From Planctomycetota bacterium (lineage in GTDB: Bacteria; Planctomycetota; Phycisphaerae; WQYP01): 36,694 bases of DNA. A program made the position numbers and the translations under genes. Shown in pieces: positions 1-9,858 of the stretch; position 1 is the first letter of the stretch, and each line of letters begins with the position of its first letter. The stretch spans positions 1 to 36,694 of the forward strand of contig JAJZGD010000006.1 of assembly GCA_021804985.1 (NCBI GenBank). Direction: 5' to 3'. The notes below the pieces were generated by a model. That model was not told where the DNA came from. It was given only the letters and a program-made list of their open reading frames with translations, and made no database searches.

Positions 1-2
1 GT

Positions 3-698
3 GCTGCGGCCAGTGGTGTGTGCATTAAAAGTTCGCTTGGTACCGCGAGCATTCCATGGGATCGCGTCCGGAGGCTGGAGCTTGGCGGGCTTCCCTACCG
101 AGCCATCCACGCACCGGATTATAAAATCGTGTTGGACAATCGATCCATTTTAATGGCGCGCCGCATCGAGATGTGCGGTGACACGCTGGAGGCCGAATTG
201 CTCATCGGCGTGACACTTCGTCTGGCACCTGCAGCGATTGACAAAATTGATGTGCTGCGCGGGCGGGTGCGTCGGCTTTCATCGCTTCAACCGAGCGCCT
301 ACCGGCAGCAGCCGCTGTTCGGCGCGGTATGGCCCCTGATGGTCAATAAAAATGCATTGGGCCGAAGCATTAAGGTGGGCCAGCGCCGCTATCGCCATGG
401 CATTGGACTTCATGCCCCGGCGACCATCACCTACGACCTGCACGGGAGATTTGCATGGTTGGTTTTGGCACCCGCGATGGATGATTCGGCCGCTACGTCC
501 GGGCATGGCAGCATTCAAATTCGCGCGGATGGCCAAATCATATATTCCAGCGGCGACCTGATAACTGGCCAACCGGTGAAATTTATTAAATTACCGCTGG
601 CGAATGCGAAATGGTTGACCATTCGGGCGATGTCGCCAAGCCCGTTTGCCACGCGCAGCCGCATTGATTTACTGCGGCCGTGCTTAATACTTAAATAG
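3..698 (+). CDS. NPCBM/NEW2-domain-like protein, 5'-truncated by window start
   Basis: ORF 18..698; the frame is open upstream to the window edge. C-terminal half (GRSIKVGQRRYRHGIGLHAPATITYDL...) looks like an NPCBM carbohydrate-binding domain. Confidence 0.65.
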   Translation, partial: AAASGVCIKSSLGTASIPWDRVRRLELGGLPYRAIHAPDYKIVLDNRSILMARRIEMCGDTLEAELLIGVTLRLAPAAIDKIDVLRGRVRRLSSLQPSAYRQQPLFGAVWPLMVNKNALGRSIKVGQRRYRHGIGLHAPATITYDLHGRFAWLVLAPAMDDSAATSGHGSIQIRADGQIIYSSGDLITGQPVKFIKLPLANAKWLTIRAMSPSPFATRSRIDLLRPCLILK

Positions 699-699
699 C

Positions 700-1551
700 T
701 TGCAGCAGTTCGTTACCGGGAGGACCGCGGCCATCGCATCCGACGAAGTATTGCCGAATGAGAATTCATGGGAAGCGACCTGCATCTGTGGGCAAGTGAT
801 GGAAATCAGGCCGGCGGATATCGGCCGACATGTCGTCTGCAAAGCCTGTAACCGGGTGGTGATTCCGATTGCCGCTGCGCCCCAGGTTGCAGTTACGGGG
901 GCCCGCCAAGGCAATGGTTCATTTAAAGACTGCCCTTTTTGCAGCGAACGTATTTTCACCAGTGCCGTTAAATGCCGGCACTGCGGCGAATTTTTGCGAT
1001 CTGCAGATGGTTCGGAGCCGCACAACGGGGACGGGCTGAAAGCAGAGTCTGCCGATGGAGGCACCATCAGCGCAGATGCCGATGCGCCGCAGCCGGAATT
1101 TGTGTTTCGCGTAAGCACCTCGCAATGGGATAATTTTTTTAAGTATGTGATCTGCGCGGTGATTCTCATAATATCGGCGGGCGTCTATCTGATTCCCACG
1201 GTGCGCCCCTACGCTGGAATCATTTTCGGATCGGTTCTGCTTGTTGATTGCCTCGCCGTATTCCTGATTTACTCCGGCACGCGGTCTTCCCGCTGCTTTG
1301 TGGGGCCCGAGCGTATTGAACTGCACTCCGGCATTTTCACCCGCCAAATTGACTGGATATCGCTCACATCCATTCAGGATATGCAATTGCGTCAGGGCGC
1401 AATTGAGCGTGCGCTGAATATTGGAACGATCACGATAAAGAGCATGGATCAGACAACCCCGATGCTGGAGTTTTATCAAATACCCAAGGCCCGAAAACTT
1501 TTCACTTACATGCAGGAACAGGTGGCCCGCCATAAGCGCCGGCCGAAATGA
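700..1551 (+). CDS. Zinc-ribbon plus bacterial PH-domain (bPH2/DUF304-like) membrane protein
   Basis: CxxC pairs (CICG, CKAC, CPFC, CRHCG), a TM hairpin, then CFVGPERIELHSGIFTRQIDWISLTSIQDMQLRQGAIERALNIGTI typical of bacterial PH domains. Start is uncertain (TTG at 700). Confidence 0.7.
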   Translation: MQQFVTGRTAAIASDEVLPNENSWEATCICGQVMEIRPADIGRHVVCKACNRVVIPIAAAPQVAVTGARQGNGSFKDCPFCSERIFTSAVKCRHCGEFLRSADGSEPHNGDGLKAESADGGTISADADAPQPEFVFRVSTSQWDNFFKYVICAVILIISAGVYLIPTVRPYAGIIFGSVLLVDCLAVFLIYSGTRSSRCFVGPERIELHSGIFTRQIDWISLTSIQDMQLRQGAIERALNIGTITIKSMDQTTPMLEFYQIPKARKLFTYMQEQVARHKRRPK

Positions 1552-1618
1552 GCCACGCCGCTGGCGTAGCGTGTCAGGCAGAACCGTTGCTCGCTATGCC
1601 ACATAAAGGAATATTCAG

Positions 1619-2200
1619 GTGCCGTGTAAAATTGATACCCTCGGTAAAATAACTCGCCTCTTAACTGGATTGATGGCCGAGCCACCGTGCGTGGCAGCGC
1701 TTGCAACGGTGGATGCCGCAGGGGGCTCGCGGGTGCGCATGGTCGTGGTTCGGGCATTGGCGTTGCCGCAGCTGGAAATCACCATCAGCAGTGACAGCCG
1801 AAGTGATAAAATTCCGCAGTTGATCCGAAGCCCATTTGCTGAGGTATGTATCTGGGCGGAGGATCAGCGCATTGCGGTGCGTTTGCTGGCACAGTGGACG
1901 ATTATCTCTGGCTCGCAACGCGCACCGCAGGTAGCCCGTGATTTGCAGGCCTTCTGGGAGGCCCATAGTCCGCGATCACGTTCCATATTTGCCGGAGCAC
2001 AGCCCGGTGGGGGCTACCGCCCGCCGCGCCGGCGGACGCCCGTTCGCGGCAGCATCGAAAGCTATCCCATGAATTTTGCGATGCTTTGCGGCCGTATTTT
2101 GGAGATCGATGCGGTGGAATTGCATCGCGATGGTCAATTGCGATGGCATTATTTTCGCCGGGTCGGGAACGCCTGGGATAAGCGCCGGATCAATCCGTAG
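1619..2200 (+). CDS. Pyridoxamine 5'-phosphate oxidase-family protein
   Basis: Flavin-split-barrel-like pattern (AALATVDAAGGSRVRMVVVRAL...; FWEAHSPRSRSIFA; C-terminal WHYFRRVGNAWDKRRINP). Confidence 0.6.
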   Translation: MPCKIDTLGKITRLLTGLMAEPPCVAALATVDAAGGSRVRMVVVRALALPQLEITISSDSRSDKIPQLIRSPFAEVCIWAEDQRIAVRLLAQWTIISGSQRAPQVARDLQAFWEAHSPRSRSIFAGAQPGGGYRPPRRRTPVRGSIESYPMNFAMLCGRILEIDAVELHRDGQLRWHYFRRVGNAWDKRRINP

Positions 2201-2275
2201 TGCGTTATCCGCCATTGACCGCGGATCGGCGTGGGCCACGCTGAGAAATGGGAAGCAAGGGGTGATGGGGCTTTT

Positions 2276-3742
2276 TTAATATTGGCGGCGGCGGCGGGCG
2301 GGGGCGATTTTGCAGAGTTTGCGATATTTGGCCACCGTCCGGCGGGCAAGGCTCAAACCCTGAATGCTGAGCTGCTCGACGATTTCATCATCATTGAGCG
2401 GATTTTTTTTATCTTCATGCGCGACGACTTCGACCAATTTCGCCTTGATTGCATCCCAGCTAACCGATTCGCCGGCGGCATTTTCCATCCCCCCGGTAAA
2501 AAACTGCCGGAGCGGAAAGACGCCCCGCGGCGTTTGAACATATTTGTCAGCCACGGCCCGGCTTACGGTCGCTACATGAATGCCAAGTTGATCCGCAACG
2601 CTCGTCATGGGAAGCGGCTTTAAATGCTCTGGCCCCATTTCGATAAAATCGCGTTGGGCATCGACCACCACTCGCAGGACGCGCAGCAGCGTATGCCGGC
2701 GCTGTTCGATGGATTCAATCAACCACCGCGCATTGCGAATGTTATTGGAAATAAAATGCCGGGTATTTTCATCAACCGATTTAACCCGCGTCATGCGGCT
2801 GTACATTTCGTTAATGCACAGGCGCGGAAGTCGATCATCGGTAAGGCGGATGCGATATTCGCCGGTCTGCTCGTCCACCTCAATAACCGCATCCGGCGTT
2901 ACGGTAGGAACCTTGGCATCGACCAGCAGTCGGCCGGGGCGTGGGTTGAGGTGGCGTGCCATATATGCCCGGGCGGCGTTGATCTGATCGAGTGAAAGGC
3001 CACTTTTGCGACTGATCTGCGGCAGGCGGTTCATTTCCAGATCATCGAGATAATCCTTTACCAGCGTGCGCGGAATGGATAATTCCATCCCCTGCTCGCG
3101 CACCAATGCGTCAATTTGCAGCAGCAGGCTTTCCTGAATATTTCGGGCGCAAATGCCGGGGGGTTCGAGCCGCCGCTGCAAGATGGGCCACGCCTGGAGC
3201 ACATCTTCGCGCCGCACGCCACGCGGTAACTCTCGGCAGATGGTATCGAGGCTGTCGCGGATGTAGCCGTCATCATCCACCCAGTCGATCAGGATTTTCC
3301 CGGCTTCCTGGATGTTTTTGCGCACTTCCACCAGCGTCCATTGCTGCAAAAGGGCTTCGGGCAAGGACAAGCTTCGCGCTGCCGTATTGGCGAGGGCATC
3401 GAGTTTGGGATCCCTATCGCCCCCGGTACTTGAGGAACGATTCATGCGAAAACGGCCGGACGCATCATCCCATGAATCCGAGGAAGTCTGAGTGGGTGCG
3501 GTATTTTCGCCGGGCGTAGGATTGACGGACGCTTCGGGGGGCATACCGGCAACGAGGGCCGTATCCGAGGAAACTTCGGTCGAGTCCGCCCGTTCGAGCA
3601 CCGGATTGGACGAAAGCTCCTGATCAATGCGTTCTTCCAGCGCCATGGTGGAGAGCTGAAGAATTTCCATCGATTGAATCATGCGGGGCGCCAGCTTCAT
3701 CCGCTGGTCCAGACGCATATGTTGCGAAGTATCAAGCCGCAT
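2276..3742 (-). CDS. rpoN: RNA polymerase sigma-54 factor
   Basis: N-terminal MRLDQRMKLAPRMIQSMEILQLSTMALEERIDQELSSNPVLE; C-terminal RpoN box ARRTVAKYRKLCKIAPARRRRQY. Probable start is the internal Met at 3742; the ORF extends to 3859. Confidence 0.93.
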   Translation of the reverse strand: MRLDTSQHMRLDQRMKLAPRMIQSMEILQLSTMALEERIDQELSSNPVLERADSTEVSSDTALVAGMPPEASVNPTPGENTAPTQTSSDSWDDASGRFRMNRSSSTGGDRDPKLDALANTAARSLSLPEALLQQWTLVEVRKNIQEAGKILIDWVDDDGYIRDSLDTICRELPRGVRREDVLQAWPILQRRLEPPGICARNIQESLLLQIDALVREQGMELSIPRTLVKDYLDDLEMNRLPQISRKSGLSLDQINAARAYMARHLNPRPGRLLVDAKVPTVTPDAVIEVDEQTGEYRIRLTDDRLPRLCINEMYSRMTRVKSVDENTRHFISNNIRNARWLIESIEQRRHTLLRVLRVVVDAQRDFIEMGPEHLKPLPMTSVADQLGIHVATVSRAVADKYVQTPRGVFPLRQFFTGGMENAAGESVSWDAIKAKLVEVVAHEDKKNPLNDDEIVEQLSIQGLSLARRTVAKYRKLCKIAPARRRRQY

Positions 3743-3909
3743 GCAAACGCAATCCCTGAGCAATCCTCTCGGCACCATGCCCAACCGGTGAATTATAACC
3801 GCTTTACGCCGATTGGCAGGCAATTGCGTAAATAGCCGCGCAACCAGGCGGATCGGCATAAAAGCGATGACCGGAGACGGCCTTATTGGAGAGGCGGATG
3901 GGCACCGGC

Positions 3910-6900
3910 CTATTGCTGCAGTGCGTCGATGGTGCTGGAGTTGACGACCCCGTATTGGGGGTACCCCGCGGGGAAAATACTGAAAAATACCGCAGTGTTT
4001 TTCGTGTAGGCGTCGTAGCCGAGCGTAACGGCGGCATAAAAGCGGGGCAACTTGCGCACAATCGTTACTTCTGAAAGCACATTATGGGCCAGCGAAAAAT
4101 CATAGCTTTGCACGACGGAGAGCAGATACTTCCGCGTGAGTTGGTAATTTACGGCCACCGTCCATTGGTCGGTGGAAAGCGGACCGAGATATTGGTTGCC
4201 AAAGAAGTAGCTTAAATTGGGGGACTGGTCCACCGCTATGCCGGTATCGAATTTTTGCAGTTTCTGATTGTCGATGTTCCAATCTTCATCGGCCAGGGCC
4301 CGCACATCGGCACCGACGCGCCAAGAGACATTGCTGTTAATGCTGTCCGCAACCTGGCTGAGTTCCGGGCGGCTGAAATCAAAATAGCCCAGAGCCGGCT
4401 GGCCAAAGTCGCTGGTGGAGAAGGGCGCCCCGGCGTAAATCGGATTGCTGGGGTTAAACGGCCCCGTCTTGGGCTGATTCCAAAACACGTCGGTATCAAA
4501 ATTGAGCGTTATCCAGTTGATCTGTCGGCGATGGCCGGGCCTGCCACGGAGTGTCTGAAATACTTGCCGCAGGGCAAACTGGGCCCCGCTGGCATCGGTA
4601 ATTCCTTCATTGCCGCGGCTGAATGGCTGGAGATAGCCGCGCTGCACAGTCGAGCCGGTGGCAAAGACGGAAACTTCTGGTTCGATAATGTGCCGAATTT
4701 CATGGACATCGAAGAAATTGGAATGGATGTGATGATAGGTTTTCCAGATTTCAACGGACGAACGAAAACCGACTTGACCCCACAGCCGGGTGGTGTTGCC
4801 GTTGAGCTGATTACCGCTGGCCGGGAAACGTGTATTCCAGTAAGTAACGCGGCCGGTTAGATAGGGATCAAACTGTATGGGGCCCAGCGCCAGCGGCAGA
4901 TCCAATTCATCTCGGGTATCGAGTCGGGTCACGTTTTGGTTCGTCCAGCCGTTGTTAAGGTAGTAGGTTGAAAAACTTTCATTGGGATTAATCCCCGGAA
5001 AATTCAGTTGCAGTGCCCGGGCGGCGGCGGTGGTGCTGCTGAATTTATCGTTCAGGAGCGCCCCGCTGGATTCCGTATAGAAAGTAAATATGCCCAGCAC
5101 CTTGTCGCCGTTTCGCCAGTATTTTGCCTCGGGGTACTTCTGAACCGAATATTCATTATTTTCGAGGTCGGCATTGGCGATGAACCGATTGAGCTGCACT
5201 TTGCCCAAAAGGGTGAATGCTTCATTTTCATGCTGCTGCTTAAGGTAGACGGATGTTTGCTGTTCGGGTGCGGTGGCATAAACGTTCTGAAAATACTGCT
5301 CAAGAAAATTGGGGTCCGAAATGTATGACCCCTCCACGGCGACCGACCACTGATGATTAAGCGGTTGTTTATAGCGGCCGGAGATAAATCCGCGGACATG
5401 CTGGGGCAGCGGAATATTATCTCTATTGGCGCCAAGCTGATCCGTGCCATCGTCATACATGATGAAACTATTGAGAACACCCCGTGCATTGCCGTGATTG
5501 TAGTATGCATTGACGCCCGTACCGGGCCCCCGATTGGAATATTCATTGATGGCCAGATCGGCTTTCAGTCCGGGCGGGGGCGCACTGTTCAGCAGGCCGA
5601 AAAGATCCCAGTCTGTGCGAACTGTTGCACCATAGATACTTGAATAGCCGGCTGAGACCCGCCGAAGCGGTGTAGTATTCTGGCGCGTGGTGCCACTTAA
5701 ATAGGGCCAGTAAAAGAACGGCACGCCCATGAAATTCGCCACCACGTTTCTGGCCTGATAGGCATAAACGTGCGTTTGGGTTGGCGCCGGGGCCGAAAGG
5801 CTCTGCACGGCCATACTGCTGGCGCCGATGTAATAATGCGGCACGTAAAACTCATCGGTTGAAAGCTTTACAGACTTGGCGACAAATTGACCCTGCGCCA
5901 GTTGGAGCATCTTTTTAGCCCGCATATAAAGCGGCGAATGATTCTGGAGTTCATAAGTGCTCAATACCACGTTAAGCATAATGGCGCGGTTCGTTGTGAA
6001 ATCATAATAGACTTTTTCGGCGTGAATGGTTTGGTCGCCATAGGTGATGGTGACATCTCCATCCAAATAGATGCCCTGCACTTTCTGATTAATCACCTTG
6101 GGATGAAGACCGCCGAGATGGGATTTGCCGCCGCCGGCCGGGCTGAAAAGCACGGCGTTATCCGCGCGCAGCTCCAACGGGGGCTGACCTGCCGCACCCT
6201 GGCGCACCATATAGAATTGCCCGCGCGCCACGGTAACCCGCTGGGCGCCAACTCGTTCAACGGTGAGTTCCTGACCCGTCGCAAACACACGCGGCGCCGC
6301 CACCGGCGTCGTCGCCTGCGCCACATTGTGTCGGGCTGTGGAGAGTTTGGGTTCGGCGACCAGGGCGTTATTGGCTCCGCGAGCGAGCCAGCCGGCACGC
6401 AAGGCCGTTTCAAGATTTTGTATTCGGATGCGGGGAAGATACGCGCGGGCCAGTGGCGCCGAATTTGCCTTTTTGATTACTGCCAAGCCGGCTTTATAAA
6501 CCACGGCGGTGGTAAGGACTGCGGCACGGGGCGCACCTTCGGTTAATCGAACGGTATTTTGTGTATGGGTGGTAACGAGCAGCTGCGGCGCATGAAGCAC
6601 CGTGTTTCCATGGACACCATCTTGCAGAGACACATTACCCATGAGAAAAATCTGGGCGTGAAACGTGTGTAGCCCCGTGGCGGTGGAGGCCTTCAGCCAG
6701 ATCGCCGCCTGAGCGGCCCTAAGCAAACGATAACCGACATGGATCACCACGCCTCCGGTGGCCACAAGGTGAATGGTGCCGTCGGATGTTTGCCAGGTGG
6801 TAACGCCGGGGGCCCCAACGGAAATCGGTAAATCAATGGCGGTACTCGGACGCAAAACCGGAAACACGGTGGGCTGAATGGCACCCGCAGCCAGCGGAAG

Positions 6901-7047
6901 CATCAGGGCTGCGGTAACGGCGCATGCGCTGACGGCCGCGAGAGCCGCCATCCGCCCACGGAGGCCGGCAGGGTTGAATGGTAAGTTAGGCGCGTGGCCA
7001 TTTTTCCGCATCGTGTGCCGCATCCATTGCGCTAAAGCCCGAAGCAA
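3910..7047 (-). CDS. lptD: LptD-like LPS-assembly outer-membrane protein
   Basis: OstA-like N-domain (LDGDVTITYGDQTIHAEKVYYDFTTNRAIMLNVVLST) followed by a long aromatic-rich beta-barrel-like region. Exact start uncertain. Confidence 0.75.
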   Translation of the reverse strand: MLRALAQWMRHTMRKNGHAPNLPFNPAGLRGRMAALAAVSACAVTAALMLPLAAGAIQPTVFPVLRPSTAIDLPISVGAPGVTTWQTSDGTIHLVATGGVVIHVGYRLLRAAQAAIWLKASTATGLHTFHAQIFLMGNVSLQDGVHGNTVLHAPQLLVTTHTQNTVRLTEGAPRAAVLTTAVVYKAGLAVIKKANSAPLARAYLPRIRIQNLETALRAGWLARGANNALVAEPKLSTARHNVAQATTPVAAPRVFATGQELTVERVGAQRVTVARGQFYMVRQGAAGQPPLELRADNAVLFSPAGGGKSHLGGLHPKVINQKVQGIYLDGDVTITYGDQTIHAEKVYYDFTTNRAIMLNVVLSTYELQNHSPLYMRAKKMLQLAQGQFVAKSVKLSTDEFYVPHYYIGASSMAVQSLSAPAPTQTHVYAYQARNVVANFMGVPFFYWPYLSGTTRQNTTPLRRVSAGYSSIYGATVRTDWDLFGLLNSAPPPGLKADLAINEYSNRGPGTGVNAYYNHGNARGVLNSFIMYDDGTDQLGANRDNIPLPQHVRGFISGRYKQPLNHQWSVAVEGSYISDPNFLEQYFQNVYATAPEQQTSVYLKQQHENEAFTLLGKVQLNRFIANADLENNEYSVQKYPEAKYWRNGDKVLGIFTFYTESSGALLNDKFSSTTAAARALQLNFPGINPNESFSTYYLNNGWTNQNVTRLDTRDELDLPLALGPIQFDPYLTGRVTYWNTRFPASGNQLNGNTTRLWGQVGFRSSVEIWKTYHHIHSNFFDVHEIRHIIEPEVSVFATGSTVQRGYLQPFSRGNEGITDASGAQFALRQVFQTLRGRPGHRRQINWITLNFDTDVFWNQPKTGPFNPSNPIYAGAPFSTSDFGQPALGYFDFSRPELSQVADSINSNVSWRVGADVRALADEDWNIDNQKLQKFDTGIAVDQSPNLSYFFGNQYLGPLSTDQWTVAVNYQLTRKYLLSVVQSYDFSLAHNVLSEVTIVRKLPRFYAAVTLGYDAYTKNTAVFFSIFPAGYPQYGVVNSSTIDALQQ

Positions 7048-7187
7048 TCAGCGGAAGTTTAGCCATATTCTCGCAGCTTGGCGAGCGCGGCTGTACCGGC
7101 GAAATTGGAGATCACGACAACTTGTGCGGTATCTCGCAAGCACGGCAGCCATGCAACGCCATTCGATCGATCTGAGGCCGGGCAATT

Positions 7188-7769
7188 TCAGCCGGGGGGC
7201 TGCAGCGTGCGGAGTTCATCACGAAGCAGTGCGGCACGCTCGTAATCCTCCTGTTTCAGGGCGAGGGAAAGCTTTTCCTGCAGGCGGGTGATGCGTCCCT
7301 GCAGAGCGGCCGTGGATGATCCCGATCGCGTCGGCACTTTGCCGACATGCTGCGTACGTCCTTCATGAAGCCCCTTGATCACATCGACCAATTTGGATTC
7401 GAAGGTTTCAATATCATGCGGACAGCCCATCAGCCCGGATTTTTCAAAATCGCCCCACGTGCTGCCGCAGATGGGGCAGGTGAGTTGCTTGCCCGCACCG
7501 CTGCGCTTTTTTTTGGAACCGGCGGCCAGCGTGGTCGCCGCCGTAAGCTGCGCGAGCGACAAGGGATCATCTTCGCTTGCCAACTCTGAGATTACGCCTT
7601 TGGGAAGCCCGGCGACGAGACCGGCATCAACCGCATGGAAGAGGCAAAGGTGCACATCCCGCACCTCTTTGGAGCCGCCGTCGTCGGAATAGTTGATCTC
7701 AGTAACATGAATGAGAGCCGGCCGATCGCATCTTGAGCATTTCATGGATTTCATATTGCGCTCCGACAT
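7188..7769 (-). CDS. McsA-like zinc-binding protein with C-terminal UVR motif
   Basis: MKCSRCDRPALIHVTEI..., CPICGSTWGDF, and the UVR motif ITRLQEKLSLALKQEDYERAALLRDELRTL. Confidence 0.75.
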   Translation of the reverse strand: MSERNMKSMKCSRCDRPALIHVTEINYSDDGGSKEVRDVHLCLFHAVDAGLVAGLPKGVISELASEDDPLSLAQLTAATTLAAGSKKKRSGAGKQLTCPICGSTWGDFEKSGLMGCPHDIETFESKLVDVIKGLHEGRTQHVGKVPTRSGSSTAALQGRITRLQEKLSLALKQEDYERAALLRDELRTLQPPG

Positions 7770-7785
7770 AGGTCGAATGGCAATC

Positions 7786-7813
7786 CGCAGGCCGATGAAA
7801 CCAAAGGCCTGCG
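7786..7813. other. Perfect 8-bp inverted repeat (hairpin)
   Basis: CGCAGGCC at 7786-7793 and GGCCTGCG at 7806-7813 with a 12-nt loop, between the end of argD and the start of the McsA-like gene. No T-tract on the argD strand. Confidence 0.6.
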
Positions 7814-7890
7814 AAAAAACGCCCTGCCACCGAATGAAGTACGACGCTTAATTTCGTCGCCACCACCATTTTACCGGCGAACGGCTGCGG

Positions 7891-9075
7891 TCATAGGGCA
7901 TCGAGCGCCTGATCGAAAATTTTCAATCCCTGCTCAAGCTGGGCATCGGATATGGTCAGGGCCGGGCAGATGCGGATAACATTTTTTTGCGTCAGATTGA
8001 TAATCAGCCCGGCATCCAGACAGCGGTGAAGTACCGGGGTGGCATCGGCCGCATCCAGCTGAACGCCGATAAAAAGGCCTCGGCCGCGAATATCGACAAT
8101 TTTTGCGGCATTGCGGCAGGTTTGTAGTATGCGAACGATCAAGGCGCCCGCGTCGGTTGCCCGCGCCAGCAGGTTATCCCTGCGAATAACTGAAAATACC
8201 TCCGCACTGACTGCTGCACAGATCGGATTGCCGCCCAGCGTGCAGCCATGCGTTCCCGGCTTAAAAAAGGATGCCCGCTCCGGAACCGCCCATATCCCCC
8301 CTACCGGAAGGCCACCGCCCATGGCTTTGCCCATTGTCATAATGTCCGGCGTAACGCCCACATGCTGGTGGCCGAAGAATTTGCCCGTGCGACCTACGCC
8401 CGTCCACACTTCATCAAAAATCAAGGCGGTGCCGGTTTGATCGCAAAGCGCCCTTACCCCCGCCACGTATTGCGGCGACGGGACATTCATTCCGCCTTCG
8501 CTTTGGATCGGCTCCATGATCACCGCCGCCGTTTGCTCATCAACGACGTTTTGCAGCGCCGGCAGATCGTCATAGGGCACATGCAAAAACTCTGGCATGA
8601 GCGGTTCAAAGCCCTGCTGCGCCGCTCCGGGCGTGGCTGATAGTGCGCCGAGCGTTCGGCCGTGAAAGCCCTTGAACATGGATACAATTTTTTTCCGCCC
8701 CGGCCCACCGGAAATACGTGCGAGCTTGATAGCTGCCTCGGCGGCCTCGGCCCCGCTGTGGCAGAAAAAACCGCGGCCGTCAAAACTGGCACGACGCAAT
8801 TCTTCCGCGAGGCGCACCTGCGGCTCGGTATAGAATTGGTTGCCGACGTGCCAAAGCATTTGCGCCTGCAGATTGATGGTCTTGACCAGATCCGGATGGG
8901 CATGGCCGAGAATGGTGCCGCCGAACCCGGCGAAAAGGTCGATGTACGATCGACCGTCGGCATCCCAAATTGTGGAGCCTTTCCCACGCGTTAATACCGC
9001 CGGAAGTTTTCCATAATTCCCGACAATAAGCCGGGTATGACGATCGACAATTTGCTGGGAAACCGACATATCCAT
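7891..9075 (-). CDS. argD: Acetylornithine/ornithine-type class III aminotransferase
   Basis: PLP-aminotransferase features (FAGFGGTILGHAHPDLV, FCHSGAEAAEAAIKLAR, LIFDEVWTGVGRTGKFFGHQ, TMGKAMGGGLPVGG). The ORF extends to 9180 but MDMSVSQQ is the likely start. Confidence 0.85.
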   Translation of the reverse strand: MDMSVSQQIVDRHTRLIVGNYGKLPAVLTRGKGSTIWDADGRSYIDLFAGFGGTILGHAHPDLVKTINLQAQMLWHVGNQFYTEPQVRLAEELRRASFDGRGFFCHSGAEAAEAAIKLARISGGPGRKKIVSMFKGFHGRTLGALSATPGAAQQGFEPLMPEFLHVPYDDLPALQNVVDEQTAAVIMEPIQSEGGMNVPSPQYVAGVRALCDQTGTALIFDEVWTGVGRTGKFFGHQHVGVTPDIMTMGKAMGGGLPVGGIWAVPERASFFKPGTHGCTLGGNPICAAVSAEVFSVIRRDNLLARATDAGALIVRILQTCRNAAKIVDIRGRGLFIGVQLDAADATPVLHRCLDAGLIINLTQKNVIRICPALTISDAQLEQGLKIFDQALDAL

Positions 9076-9115
9076 CTCCGTGTATTGCAAGTAAGACAAT
9101 ACGATGCGGCCCAAT

Positions 9116-9841
9116 TCATGACAAGGGGCGCGTGGATAGATGACCGAGAATGGCGGCTGCCGCAGCAACGGCGGTTTCAATTCTCAGAATATTTGGGCCG
9201 AGATTCACCATCACAGCGCCGGGCCGCGATCCGATGAGGTCCATTTCCTGGGGTGAAAACCCGCCTTCCGGCCCAATGAGAACGCTGGCACTCGGCGGCG
9301 TGGCCGGCCCCCGCGACCATTGGTGAAGCCCGATGAGAGAACGGGGACAAGCACAGAGAATGGGTTCCCGGCAGCCGTTCAAAAATTCCGTCAATGGCAG
9401 CATCGGCTGGATTTGCAGCACATGGTTTCGACCGCATTGCTTAGCCGATTCGATGGCCAGCCGCTGCCATTTGAGCATTTTGTTGCCGTGCGTATGGGGC
9501 TTAACCACACTGCGCTGGCAATCGAGCCATACCAGAGACGCAGCGCCCAACTGGCTGGCGGAATCAACAAGTTGATCGCTTCGATCGAGCTTGGGAACGG
9601 CGCTGGCAATGCGCAGCGAAAATGGGGGCGGCGCACTGATTTGAACCGGCCCTTCCAATTGACAGATCATCCGCTTTTTTCCAAGTCGCACCCGCGCCGT
9701 CGCATAATGCCCCGCACCGTCGAAGAGCTCGATTAACTGCCCCTCGCCAATCCGCAAAACATGCATGGCGTGGTGGGCCTGATCTTCTGAAATTTCCAGC
9801 GCATCAGCAGATGTCAGATCGCCGCAATAAAAGCGTTCCAT
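9116..9841 (-). CDS. rsmE: 16S rRNA (uracil1498-N3)-methyltransferase, RsmE family
   Basis: MERFYCGDL...DQAHHAMHVLRIGEGQLIELFDGAGHYATARV; VLIGPEGGFSPQEMDLI; VNLGPNILRIETAVAAAAAIL. Start Met at 9841. Confidence 0.9.
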   Translation of the reverse strand: MERFYCGDLTSADALEISEDQAHHAMHVLRIGEGQLIELFDGAGHYATARVRLGKKRMICQLEGPVQISAPPPFSLRIASAVPKLDRSDQLVDSASQLGAASLVWLDCQRSVVKPHTHGNKMLKWQRLAIESAKQCGRNHVLQIQPMLPLTEFLNGCREPILCACPRSLIGLHQWSRGPATPPSASVLIGPEGGFSPQEMDLIGSRPGAVMVNLGPNILRIETAVAAAAAILGHLSTRPLS

Positions 9842-9858
9842 GAAAGAAGGCTCCCGAT

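Noticed and set aside
919-1533. 204-aa minus-strand ORF
   Set aside because: Antisense to the zinc-ribbon/PH-domain gene, which has clear CxxC motifs and TM segments.
5887-6546. 219-aa plus-strand ORF
   Set aside because: Antisense to the LptD-like gene with no recognisable domain.
7786-7813. Rho-independent terminator for argD
   Set aside because: The hairpin is perfect, but no T-tract follows it on the minus strand; the A-run lies on the wrong side. Listed only as an inverted repeat.
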